A stretch of 53,915 nucleotides of DNA from Paenibacillus mellifer (GTDB lineage: Bacteria; Bacillota; Bacilli; Paenibacillales; Paenibacillaceae), in NCBI RefSeq assembly GCF_023195895.1, contig NZ_JALPRK010000030.1:1-53915 (forward strand), written 5' to 3'. This document shows positions 24,410 through 33,018 of the stretch, one piece after another (position 1 is the stretch's first letter; every line of letters begins with the position of its first letter). The notes below the pieces were generated by a model. That model ran no database searches and was not told where the DNA came from. It saw only the letters and a list, made by a program, of their open reading frames with translations. Both the position numbers and the translations under genes were made by a program.

Positions 24410-24883
24410 ATGAAAGAGCCTCAGGAAATGTGCATCGGAATCTGTGAGACGACATTGGATATCGCCCACAGCATGGGACGGTTGTTCTTTAACGATGGGG
24501 AGCAGATCTTGCCAAGCAAGTTTTTTATCTTACTGGCGGTTTACCGGAACGGAAAATCGACGGTAACTCAGATCGCCGAGCAGGTTGGTTTATCGTCAAG
24601 TGCCAATACGATCGCCATTAACAAAATGGCCAAGGAAGGCCTGCTGGACCGGGTTCGGGATACCGTGGATAAGCGCATCTGCTGGATCGATCTTACGGGG
24701 AAAGGCCGAACGGTTCTTGAAGAGATGATTGCCAAACGCAACCAACTGTTTCAAACGATTCTCGGCGATTTTCCAGAGGAACAACTGCAGGTGTTCCTGC
24801 AGTCGTTGCTGATGATTCGGGATAAATTTGCCTTGGGAAGTACGGGGATGGAGGAACATCATGTTGCTGCAGATCGGGCTTGA
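24410..24883 (+). CDS. MarR family transcriptional regulator
   Basis: This 157-aa winged-helix protein has the MarR-type core (FFILLAVYRNGKSTVTQIAEQVGLSSSANTIAINKMAKEGLLDRVRDTVDKRICWIDLTGKGRTVLEEM, residues 42-107). It carries Arg/Asp in the wing and a helical C-terminal dimerisation region. Its last 23 nt overlap the start of the 1404-aa activase gene, so the two are co-transcribed and likely functionally linked (regulator of that gene). Four Cys residues (8, 12, 86 and similar) are scattered; a redox role is possible but unproven. Confidence 0.88.
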   Translation: MKEPQEMCIGICETTLDIAHSMGRLFFNDGEQILPSKFFILLAVYRNGKSTVTQIAEQVGLSSSANTIAINKMAKEGLLDRVRDTVDKRICWIDLTGKGRTVLEEMIAKRNQLFQTILGDFPEEQLQVFLQSLLMIRDKFALGSTGMEEHHVAADRA

Positions 24884-27800
24884 TATTGGATCCACCACGG
24901 CTAAAATCGTAGCGCTACATGAAGGGATCATCGTGCACCGGGCATATATCCGCCACTATTCGGATATCCGTACCGCAGTACCGGCCCTATGGCGGGAGGT
25001 CATGGACCGGTTCCCCGGTGCGGAGGCCAACCTTTGTATCAGCGGCTCGTCCGGGCTAAGGCTGGCCGAGTTGACCGGCATTCCGTTTCTGCAGGAGGTT
25101 GTCGCCTGTACGAAGGCGATTCAACGGCTGGCGCCGGAAACGGACACCGCAATTGAACTCGGCGGCGAGGATGCCAAGATCATCTATTTGCGCGGCGGTA
25201 TTGAACAGCGCATGAACAACGCCTGCGCCGGCGGGACCGGCGCGTTTATCGACCAGATGGCCGCGCTGCTGGAGACCGATCCGGCGGGGCTGGACGAATG
25301 GGCGGCGCGCTGCGAAACGATCTACCCGATCGCTTCGCGCTGCGGGGTGTTCGCCAAGACGGACGTGCAGCCGCTCCTGAACGAGGGAGCGCGTCGCGAA
25401 GATATCGCCGCCTCCATCTTCCAGAGCATCGTCACGCAGACGATCAGCGGGCTGGCCTGCGGGCGGCCGATCCGCGGCAAGGTGGCTTTTCTCGGCGGGC
25501 CGCTTAAGTTCTTGCCGCAATTGCGGGTGCGATTCGTGGAGACGCTTCAGCTCGCACCGGAGGATGTCGTGTTCCCGGAAGATGCCCAGTATTTTGTGGC
25601 GATCGGCGCCAGCCTACAAGGCACGAATGGACCTGCGCTTCCGATCGGCGATTGGCTGAAGCGCATGGAGAACGCCGAATGGACAGCCGCTCCTGGTGAT
25701 GGAGAACATGGACTGGAGCCCCTGTTCGCGGATGAACCGGAATACGCAGCCTTCCGGAAACGTCACGAGGCGGCGACTGCGCCGAGGGCGGACCTTGCAA
25801 GTTATCGCGGTCCCTGTTTCCTTGGCATCGATGCCGGGTCGACCACAACCAAGCTAGTGCTGACCAGTGCCGATGACCACATTTTACATACGTTCTATCG
25901 CGGTAATAAAGGTAACCCGCTCGCTTCCCTTGCGGAAGCATTGCAGGAGATGTACGCACGACTGCCGGAGAAGGTGTATATCGCTCGCGCCTGTGTTACA
26001 GGTTACGGCGAAAGCTTGATGAAAGCCGCGTTCCGCGTGGACTCCGGCGAAGTGGAGACGGTGGCTCACTATAAAGCTGCTGCCCGATTTATGCCGGACG
26101 TCGACTTTATTCTCGATATCGGTGGCCAGGATATGAAGTGCATTAAGATCCGCGGCGGTGCGATCGATAGCTTGCTGCTGAATGAAGCCTGTTCTGCAGG
26201 GTGTGGTTCATTTCTCGAGAGCTTTGCCGGAGCGCTGGGGCTAGGTATCGAAGCGTTAACCTCCGCCGCCCTGAAATCGGTCCATCCGGTGGATCTCGGG
26301 TCACGGTGCACGGTGTTCATGAACTCCAAAGTGAAGCAAGTTCAGAAGGAAGGCGCGTCACTGCCCGATCTTTCGGCCGGTCTGGCTTATTCCGTCGTGA
26401 AGAACGCGCTGCAAAAGGTGATCAAAATCCGCAATCCCGAGGAGCTTGGACGGCGTATCGTTGTACAAGGCGGTACCTTCTACAATGATGCCGTGCTGCG
26501 TGCCTTCGAGCAGCTTACCGGCCGAGAGGCGGTTCGTCCCGACATCGCCGGCATGATGGGCGCTTATGGTTGCGCGCTGTTGGCCCGCGAGCAATATGAC
26601 GGGATCGGTCGCAGCAGCTTGCTGCCTTGCAAAGAACTGCACTCGTTCACCTATGAGGTCTCGCATGCCCGCTGCTCGTTATGCAGCAACAACTGCGCTA
26701 TGACGATTAGCCGGTTTCCCGATAAAAGCTTCCACGTCAGCGGGAATCGCTGCGAGCGCGGCGCGACAAAGAAGAAACATAAAAGCACGCTCCCCAATCT
26801 CGTCGACTACAAATACGAGCGGATGTTCAGCTACGACCCGCTCCCTACGGAGCAGGCGGTGCGAGGGACGGTGGGCTTGCCGCGGGTGTTAAATCTGTTC
26901 GAGAACTACCCGTTTTGGCATACGTTTTTTACAAAGCTGGGGTACCGGGTTGTCCTATCGCCTAAATCCTCAAAAAAGCTGTATGAAACCGGCATGGAGA
27001 CGATTCCTTCGGAGTCCGTTTGTTATCCCGCCAAACTGGTACACGGTCACATCGAAAGCCTGATTCGCAGCAAAGTCGACTTCATCTTCTATCCTGCCGT
27101 CATCTACGAGAAGAAGGAAGACGCTTCGGCTGACAATCATTTCAACTGTCCGGTCGTAGCCTCGTATCCCGAGGTCATTCGAACCAATATGGATCGCTTG
27201 AAGGAGCAAGGCATTCCGCTGGTGAGTCCGTTCTTGAACATCGATCATGTGCCGGCCTTGAAAAAAACACTGCAAGCCACGTTCCCGCACGTTCCGGCCG
27301 AGGAACTGGAGACGGCGATTGAAGCGGGGCTGCAGGAGTCCGAGCGGGCTCGATGCGACATCCGCACTCAAGGCGAAGCGACGCTTAGGCTGTTGGAGGA
27401 GACCGGAGCCAAAGGCGTCGTTCTCTGCGGTCACCCTTACCACAGCGATCCCGAGATCAATCACGGCATCGCCGATCTGATTGCCGGGATGGGGCTGGCG
27501 GTGTTGACGGAGGATGCGGTGTGCCATCTGGGCAGCGTCAAGCATCCCCTGCCCGTCGTCAATCAATGGACGTACCATGGGCGGATGTACCGCGCGGCTT
27601 ATTTCGTGAGCAGCCGGGACGACCTGGAGTTGGTGCAGCTCACCTCGTTTGGCTGCGGGATCGATGCGATCACCGCGGATACGATCCAGGAGATCCTGGA
27701 GCGCCACCATAAGACGTTCACCCTGATTAAGGTGGATGAGATCAGCAACCTGGGAGCGGCACGGATCCGCCTGCGCTCGCTGCTGGCGGCGATGAAGGAG

Positions 27801-29075
27801 CGGGAAGCGGCGCAGGGTGCGGCGCGGACGGTGGTCGTTCCCGTCACGCCGGTTTCTTTTACCAAGGAAATGAAGAACGAATACACCATTCTTGCTCCGC
27901 AGCTCTCGCCCATTCACTTCGAAATGTTTGAGACGGTGTTCCGCGGGGCCGGTTACCGGCTGAAGGTGCTGGAGAAAGCCAGTAAGCACTCGACGGAGGA
28001 AGGCCTGAAATTCGTAAACAACGACGCCTGTTATCCAGCGATCATGACGATTGGGCAAATCATGGCGGCACTGCGCGGCGGCGATTACGACCCGGACCGG
28101 ACGGCGGTCATTCTGACCCAAACCGGCGGCGGCTGCCGGGCGACAAACTATATCGCTTTGCTGCGTAAGGCACTGAAGGAAGCGGGAATGGCGCAAATTC
28201 CGGTTATTTCGCTAAACGCGACGGGGATTGAAAGCCAGCCGGGCTTCAAGCTGAACTTGAAGCTAATCAACCGGCTGATCGCGGTGGCCTGTTACGGCGA
28301 CTTGCTGATGCGCTTGCTGTACCGATTCCGTCCGTACGAGCGCAACGCCGGCGATACCGAGCTGCTGTTCCGCAAATGGATGGTGCTGTGCAAGCACTCC
28401 CTGCGGGAGTTCTCTTCTCAGGAATATAAGGGGAATATCCGAAGCATGGTTGCGGAGTTCGAAGCACTTCCGCAAACGGGGGCTATCAAACCACGGGTTG
28501 GTATCGTCGGCGAAATTCTGATCAAGTTCCACCCTGACGCCAACAACCGGATCGTGGAGGTCATCGAAGCCGAGGGCGGGGAGGCGGTGGTGCCCGATTT
28601 TCTCGATTTCATGTTCTATTGCTTATACAACCCGATTTATAAGGCGGATCACTTGGGGAAGAGCAAAATGCTGGGTTTCCTGAACCCGATGGTGATTCGA
28701 TACATCGAAATGTACCGAAAACCAGTGAAGCAGGCGCTGGAATCCAGTCGCTGCCTCACCCCGCCGGAGAGCATCTACAAGCTGGCGGAGAAAGCCGGAC
28801 GCCTGCTGTCGGTCGGCAACCAGATGGGCGAAGGCTGGTTCCTCACGGCGGAGATGATGGAGCTGTTGGATCACGGGGTGAACAACATCGTTTGCATCCA
28901 GCCGTTCGCTTGCCTGCCCAATCACATCACCGGCCGCGGGATGATCAAAGGGCTGAAGGAGATGTATCCGGATGCCAACATCGCGGCGATCGATTACGAC
29001 GCCGGCGCCAGCGAGGTGAACCAGATCAACCGAATCAAGCTAATGATGTCGGTAGCCAACGGCGTGTTGTGCTAA
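24861..29075 (+). CDS. 2-hydroxyacyl-CoA dehydratase activase homologue with two ASKHA domains and HgdB/DUF2229 region
   Basis: This 1404-aa protein fuses two BadF/BadG/BcrA/BcrD-type ATPase domains to dehydratase-like modules. Domain 1 shows GLDIGSTTAK (6-15) and NACAGGTGAF (120-129); domain 2 shows GIDAGSTTTK (about 323-332) and EACSAGCGSF (about 443-452). The Cys in each second motif is where related activases bind a [4Fe-4S] cluster. A Cys-rich segment (CSLCSNNCAMT, near 603) and a DUF2229 block (FENYPFWHTFFTKLGYRV, near 676) precede a C-terminal HgdB-like region. Related proteins drive radical dehydration by ATP-dependent electron transfer, mostly in anaerobes; the reaction here is unknown. 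ATG at 24861 follows GGAGG and overlaps the MarR gene. Confidence 0.9.
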   Translation: MLLQIGLDIGSTTAKIVALHEGIIVHRAYIRHYSDIRTAVPALWREVMDRFPGAEANLCISGSSGLRLAELTGIPFLQEVVACTKAIQRLAPETDTAIELGGEDAKIIYLRGGIEQRMNNACAGGTGAFIDQMAALLETDPAGLDEWAARCETIYPIASRCGVFAKTDVQPLLNEGARREDIAASIFQSIVTQTISGLACGRPIRGKVAFLGGPLKFLPQLRVRFVETLQLAPEDVVFPEDAQYFVAIGASLQGTNGPALPIGDWLKRMENAEWTAAPGDGEHGLEPLFADEPEYAAFRKRHEAATAPRADLASYRGPCFLGIDAGSTTTKLVLTSADDHILHTFYRGNKGNPLASLAEALQEMYARLPEKVYIARACVTGYGESLMKAAFRVDSGEVETVAHYKAAARFMPDVDFILDIGGQDMKCIKIRGGAIDSLLLNEACSAGCGSFLESFAGALGLGIEALTSAALKSVHPVDLGSRCTVFMNSKVKQVQKEGASLPDLSAGLAYSVVKNALQKVIKIRNPEELGRRIVVQGGTFYNDAVLRAFEQLTGREAVRPDIAGMMGAYGCALLAREQYDGIGRSSLLPCKELHSFTYEVSHARCSLCSNNCAMTISRFPDKSFHVSGNRCERGATKKKHKSTLPNLVDYKYERMFSYDPLPTEQAVRGTVGLPRVLNLFENYPFWHTFFTKLGYRVVLSPKSSKKLYETGMETIPSESVCYPAKLVHGHIESLIRSKVDFIFYPAVIYEKKEDASADNHFNCPVVASYPEVIRTNMDRLKEQGIPLVSPFLNIDHVPALKKTLQATFPHVPAEELETAIEAGLQESERARCDIRTQGEATLRLLEETGAKGVVLCGHPYHSDPEINHGIADLIAGMGLAVLTEDAVCHLGSVKHPLPVVNQWTYHGRMYRAAYFVSSRDDLELVQLTSFGCGIDAITADTIQEILERHHKTFTLIKVDEISNLGAARIRLRSLLAAMKEREAAQGAARTVVVPVTPVSFTKEMKNEYTILAPQLSPIHFEMFETVFRGAGYRLKVLEKASKHSTEEGLKFVNNDACYPAIMTIGQIMAALRGGDYDPDRTAVILTQTGGGCRATNYIALLRKALKEAGMAQIPVISLNATGIESQPGFKLNLKLINRLIAVACYGDLLMRLLYRFRPYERNAGDTELLFRKWMVLCKHSLREFSSQEYKGNIRSMVAEFEALPQTGAIKPRVGIVGEILIKFHPDANNRIVEVIEAEGGEAVVPDFLDFMFYCLYNPIYKADHLGKSKMLGFLNPMVIRYIEMYRKPVKQALESSRCLTPPESIYKLAEKAGRLLSVGNQMGEGWFLTAEMMELLDHGVNNIVCIQPFACLPNHITGRGMIKGLKEMYPDANIAAIDYDAGASEVNQINRIKLMMSVANGVLC

Positions 29076-29081
29076 GCATGT

Positions 29082-29140
29082 AAAAAACCTTTAAGCCAAA
29101 ACCTGCCCAACTGGACCGGTGTGAGGCTTAAAGGTTTTTT
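29082..29140. terminator. Bidirectional terminator after the activase gene
   Basis: Arms AAAAAACCTTTAAGCC (29082-29097) and GGCTTAAAGGTTTTTT (29125-29140) are perfectly complementary around a 27-nt loop, giving a U-tract in both directions. Confidence 0.8.
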
Positions 29141-29312
29141 TATGCGATAAATCGAAAAGAAATCGCCGATTGGGGTGTTTTTGACGACATATATATGAAA
29201 TTTCGAACAGATTAGGCTCCTGAGAGACCAAGTGCCATTTTCTATATGAAAAATCGAATAGAATCCGAAACTCACGGCGCAATTGAAAAGTTATATGCGA
29301 AAAATCGAATAC
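29139..29312. repeat. Four-unit TATATGAAAAATCGAATA array, ~51-nt period
   Basis: Copies begin near 29139 (TATGCGATAAATCGAAAAG), 29192 (TATATGAAATTTCGAACAG), 29243 (TATATGAAAAATCGAATAG) and 29292 (TATATGCGAAAAATCGAATA), at 51, 51 and 49 nt. The spacers are unrelated. Because 51 nt equals 17 codons, the minus strand stays open in one frame with a 17-residue rhythm, which produces spurious small ORFs. The array fills the convergent interval between the activase gene and the MATE gene. It has the same period and copy number as the unrelated palindrome arrays in this window. Confidence 0.75.
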
Positions 29313-29315
29313 AAG

Positions 29316-30743
29316 TTAGTCCTCCACCAGCCTATGCCGGTACCACTTCGTTCCGCGGAAGCGGCGCAGGAAGATGAGACCACGGATTCCCCATTCAATG
29401 TCCATTGCCAGCCAGACGCCAACGACGCCAAATGGCAGCACCACGCCTAAAATATAGCCAAGCACGACGCGGAACAGCCACATCGACAGCATCGAGACGA
29501 CAGACGTATATTTCGCATCCCCGGCGGCCCGCAGCGCCGACGGCGTGATGAAGCTGATCGCCCACAACGGAATTTGCGCGATCGTATTGATCAGCACAAT
29601 CGTGAAGATCTCATCCACGATCTCCGCCGGGGGGTGAAACAGCGACACTAGCGGGTGGAACAGCGGCAGGATGAGCAGCCCCATAACGACGAAGGTCGCC
29701 GAGGAGAGCCACAGAAATGAACGCGTCAGCTTCCGTGCGTCCTCGATCTCTCGGCGGCCGATACACTGACCGACCACGGTCACGATGGCAATCGACAACG
29801 CGTTGGCCGGAATCTGAATCACCATCGCCAACGATGCGCTGATCGCATTGGCAGCAATGGCATAGGTGCCCAGGCTGACGATAAAAATTTGCGTCAGTAT
29901 TTTGCCGCCGTTAAAGAACATCTGCTCTGCGGCAAACGGCATACCGATGGAAAGGATTTTTTTGAGCATGGTCCAGTTGACCTGAAGCATATCCCGCAAA
30001 CGTACCCTCAGCGATTCGTCCATCTTGACTAGATAATAAATGGCGCAGGCCGCGGCTAAATATCGGGAGACATTCACTGAGATGTTCATCCCCATGATGC
30101 CCATATCCGCCAAGTTAATGAGGACAAAGTTCAGCGCCACATAGGTTAGGTTCATGATCAGCGACAGCATCAAGGAGGCTCGTGACTTCCCGATCCCCCG
30201 CAGCACCCCGCATACCGCTTCGACGATCGCAATCCCGCAAAACGACAGACTGCTGCCGATCAGATACGATTTGGCGTTCTGAAAGACATCGGCCTCCGCC
30301 GAACCGAACAACAGATTAAGCGTGGGGATGTGGAACGCAATGATGAGTAGGCTGATCGCAAGCGCCAATAGTACCACCGAAGATACGGAACCGGAGGATG
30401 CCTTGGACACCATCGCATCATTGCGGCTGCCCTTGTACTGTGCGACCACAACGGTCCCGCCAGTGGCCACTGCTACAAATACGTTGATCAGGAAAATATT
30501 CAGAGAATCGACCATATTCACAGCGCTCACCGCCGCCACGCCGGAGGAACTGATCATCGCGGTGTTCACCAGGTTCAGGCCAATGATAAACGCTTGGTCG
30601 ATCAAAATCGGGATAATAAGTGCGATAATTTGCCGGTAATCCATCGATTGACCGGAGAAATGCCGATCCAAAAAGCGATGCGTTGTTGCTCTTATTGCTG
30701 CACTTGCCACGTTATCAACTTCTTTTTCATCAATTTTATGCAA
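29316..30743 (-). CDS. MATE family efflux transporter (MATE/DinF-like) with attenuator-like leader
   Basis: This 475-aa (maximum) membrane protein has twelve hydrophobic helices in two related halves (ALIIPILIDQAFIIGLNLVNTAMISSSG at the first, ILSIGMPFAAEQMFFNGGKILTQ at the second). It is an exporter of cationic drugs or metabolites driven by ion gradients; the substrate is unknown. The start is uncertain. TTG at 30743 has no proper ribosome site, GTG at 30710 has a weak purine run, and ATG at 30644 would give the usual MATE N-terminus (MDYRQIIALIIP). An intrinsic-terminator-like hairpin lies immediately upstream. It has a separate promoter region from the ABC-F operon. Confidence 0.83.
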   Translation of the reverse strand: MHKIDEKEVDNVASAAIRATTHRFLDRHFSGQSMDYRQIIALIIPILIDQAFIIGLNLVNTAMISSSGVAAVSAVNMVDSLNIFLINVFVAVATGGTVVVAQYKGSRNDAMVSKASSGSVSSVVLLALAISLLIIAFHIPTLNLLFGSAEADVFQNAKSYLIGSSLSFCGIAIVEAVCGVLRGIGKSRASLMLSLIMNLTYVALNFVLINLADMGIMGMNISVNVSRYLAAACAIYYLVKMDESLRVRLRDMLQVNWTMLKKILSIGMPFAAEQMFFNGGKILTQIFIVSLGTYAIAANAISASLAMVIQIPANALSIAIVTVVGQCIGRREIEDARKLTRSFLWLSSATFVVMGLLILPLFHPLVSLFHPPAEIVDEIFTIVLINTIAQIPLWAISFITPSALRAAGDAKYTSVVSMLSMWLFRVVLGYILGVVLPFGVVGVWLAMDIEWGIRGLIFLRRFRGTKWYRHRLVED

Positions 30744-30748
30744 AAGAA

Positions 30749-30771
30749 AGACTCTTCGACGGGCGAAGAGT
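30749..30771 (-). promoter_or_regulatory. Attenuator-like hairpin in the MATE leader
   Basis: On the minus strand ACTCTTCG / CGAAGAGT (loop CCCGT) is followed by CTTTCTTTTG just before the first possible start codon, with a TATAAT (30784-30789) about 15 nt upstream. It has the shape of a transcriptional attenuator. Confidence 0.5.
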
Positions 30772-30821
30772 TTGCAGGACTCGATTATATCATAGATTTA
30801 TAGAGTGGAGCGCTGAACCCT

Positions 30822-31003
30822 AAAAAGTTGTATTTTGTGCAACATTTTGGAGGGGATCAGGCGTAGCTGGGCAAAAATGCTGCATGTGGTGCAACATTTT
30901 CGATCGATGAAGCGGAAATCGAGGTAAAATGTTGCACTTTTTACAACAATATTAGGTTCAAACCCATTTTTCCGGCCAAAATGTTGTAGGATTTGCAACA
31001 TTT
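30822..31003. repeat. Four-unit palindrome array, ~52-nt period (copy 2)
   Basis: Four palindromes with arms like AAAATGTTGTA / TGCAACATTTT lie at 30822-30847, 30873-30900, 30926-30950 and 30978-31003 with centres about 52 nt apart. They match copy 1 (6302-6483) in motif, number, spacing, total length and the conserved spacer CAACAATATTAGGTTCA. The array fills the space between the ABC-F stop and the promoter of the MATE gene. Confidence 0.8.
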
Positions 31004-31032
31004 CATCCAGCGACAGAGAAAAAATTCAACCC

Positions 31033-33003
31033 TCACGCGTTCCGCTGGGCTTCGATCTTCTCCGCCAGCTCGTTCAGATACGTCCAGCGCTCCATCAGGC
31101 GTTCCAGCTCGGCTTCCGCTTCCTGCTGCTGCTGCATTAGCTCCTGCAGGCGGACGGCGTCGCTCGCGGCGGACTCCATTTCCTCGGAAATCGTCGCAAG
31201 ACGTAGCTCGGCCGCTTCGATGGTCGCATCGATCGTTTCGTACTCCCGCTGTTCGTTATAGCTAAACTTCATTTTCTCGCCGCGTCCCGGATCCCGACTG
31301 CCGGATGGGGTTGGGGCTCCGCCATCGCTCTGGCTAGCCCGGTCGTTGCCTTGTTTCCGAGAATCCGAAGCGGTTTGACCGCCTGCATCCCCTTTCCCAC
31401 CGCCGCTGGCTTGCATCCGTTCCTCATAATCACTGTAATCGCCCACATGCACAGCGACCACCCCGTCGCCCTCAAACGCCATGATCTTGTCTACTGTCCG
31501 GTCCAGGAAATAGCGGTCATGGGAGACAACAAACACCGCGCCGGGGAACTCATCCAAATACGCTTCCAGCACCGTCAACGTCTGGATATCGAGATCGTTC
31601 GTCGGTTCGTCGAGCAGCAGCACGTTCGGAGAACCCATCAGTACGCGCAACAGATACAGCCGCCGCTTCTCACCCCCCGACAGCTTGCCGATTGGCGTCC
31701 ATTGCATGTCCGGGGAAAACAGGAACCGCTCCAGCATTTGCGCCGCGGTAATCCGTGAGCCGTCCGCCGTCGTGACAACCTCCGCCTCTTCCTTGATATA
31801 TTCAATTACTCGCTGCTGGCTGTCCATTTCCTGATGTTCTTGAGTAAAATACCCCAGCTTCACCGTCTGGCCCAGCACGATTTCGCCGCCATCCGGCTCA
31901 ATCTGTCCGGCAATCATGTTTAGCAGCGTCGATTTCCCACTGCCGTTAGGGCCTACAATGCCGACGCGGTCCCCCGGCACCGCGGTATAGGTCAGCTCTC
32001 CAATCAGCAACCGCCCTTCGATCGACTTGCGCAGCCCGTCGATTTCAAGGATTTTGCGGCCCAGCCGCGTCGAAGCAACCGAGATATCGAGACTGTCGCT
32101 TTTATATTCCGGTTTCGCTGCCTGTAACTGCTCGAATCGTTCGATCCGCGCCTTCTGCTTCGTCGAACGCGCTTTGGCTCCGCGACGGATCCAGGCGAGC
32201 TCGGTCCGCAGCAGATTTTGCCTTTTCTGCTCAGACGCAGCTTCGCGCTCCTCGCGTTCGCTCTTCAGCTCCAGGAAACGGCTGTAATTCGCTTCATAAC
32301 GGAACAGCCGGCCGTGATCCAGCTCCAGCATGACGTTGCAGACACGATCCAGAAAATATCGATCATGCGTAATGAGCAGGAGCGCCCCGCGCCGTTTCTG
32401 GAGATACATCTCCAGCCAAGCGACGGAATCATTATCAATATGGTTAGTGGGCTCGTCCATGATCAACAGCTCCGAGGGAAGGATTAAAGCTGAAGCTAGC
32501 GCCACGCGCTTGCGTTGGCCCCCGGACAAGCTGCCCATGTTCTGGGCGAAGTCAGTGATACCGAGCTTGGACAGAACGCTCTTGGCCTCGCTGACCAGCG
32601 TCCACGTTTGCAGCCGGTCCATTTCCTGCGACAACCGCGCCAGCTCCGCTTGCCGCGCCGCATCCCCCGGCTCCTGTTCCAGTGCCTCCTCGGCTTCCAT
32701 ATAGGCCGACACGACCTGTAGCTCGGACCCGCCGCCCTGGAAGACGCCGCGCAGCACGGAAATATCCGGAGCAAACTCCGGATTTTGCGCCAGGAACGTC
32801 ACGCGGACATCCCGATTGATCGCAACCTTCCCGGAATCAGCTTGTGTAAGGCCGGCAATCACTTTAAGAAACGTAGATTTCCCTGTTCCATTGACGCCGA
32901 TCACGCCGATTTTATCGTTTTCATCCATGCCGAAGGAAGCGTCTTGAAACAACACTTTCTCCCCATAGGTTTTCGTCAGATGTTCCACCGTCAGTATGTT
33001 CAT
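31033..33003 (-). CDS. ABC-F family ATPase (Uup/YfmR type)
   Basis: This 656-aa soluble ATPase has two ABC domains without membrane helices. Motifs are GVNGTGKST (36-44), LSGGQRKRVALA, LLIMDEPTNHID; then GPNGSGKST, LSGGEKRRLYLL and LLLDEPTNDLD. A helical linker (KARSTKQKARIERFEQLQ) lies between them, and a C-terminal coiled coil follows a Ser/Gly/Asp-rich segment. This is the Uup/YfmR layout. ABC-F proteins bind the ribosome E site and relieve stalling; some confer antibiotic protection, but Uup-type ones are housekeeping. ATG at 33003 starts the last gene of a five-gene minus-strand operon, 15 nt after the DUF92 gene. Confidence 0.93.
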   Translation of the reverse strand: MNILTVEHLTKTYGEKVLFQDASFGMDENDKIGVIGVNGTGKSTFLKVIAGLTQADSGKVAINRDVRVTFLAQNPEFAPDISVLRGVFQGGGSELQVVSAYMEAEEALEQEPGDAARQAELARLSQEMDRLQTWTLVSEAKSVLSKLGITDFAQNMGSLSGGQRKRVALASALILPSELLIMDEPTNHIDNDSVAWLEMYLQKRRGALLLITHDRYFLDRVCNVMLELDHGRLFRYEANYSRFLELKSEREEREAASEQKRQNLLRTELAWIRRGAKARSTKQKARIERFEQLQAAKPEYKSDSLDISVASTRLGRKILEIDGLRKSIEGRLLIGELTYTAVPGDRVGIVGPNGSGKSTLLNMIAGQIEPDGGEIVLGQTVKLGYFTQEHQEMDSQQRVIEYIKEEAEVVTTADGSRITAAQMLERFLFSPDMQWTPIGKLSGGEKRRLYLLRVLMGSPNVLLLDEPTNDLDIQTLTVLEAYLDEFPGAVFVVSHDRYFLDRTVDKIMAFEGDGVVAVHVGDYSDYEERMQASGGGKGDAGGQTASDSRKQGNDRASQSDGGAPTPSGSRDPGRGEKMKFSYNEQREYETIDATIEAAELRLATISEEMESAASDAVRLQELMQQQQEAEAELERLMERWTYLNELAEKIEAQRNA

Positions 33004-33018
33004 TCGTTAACCCCTACT

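Noticed and set aside
26970..28196. Long antisense ORF (408 aa) inside the 1404-aa activase gene
   Set aside because: It shadows a well-conserved gene with all domain motifs; it has no ribosome site of note and its product is compositionally odd. It is an artefact of GC-biased codon use.
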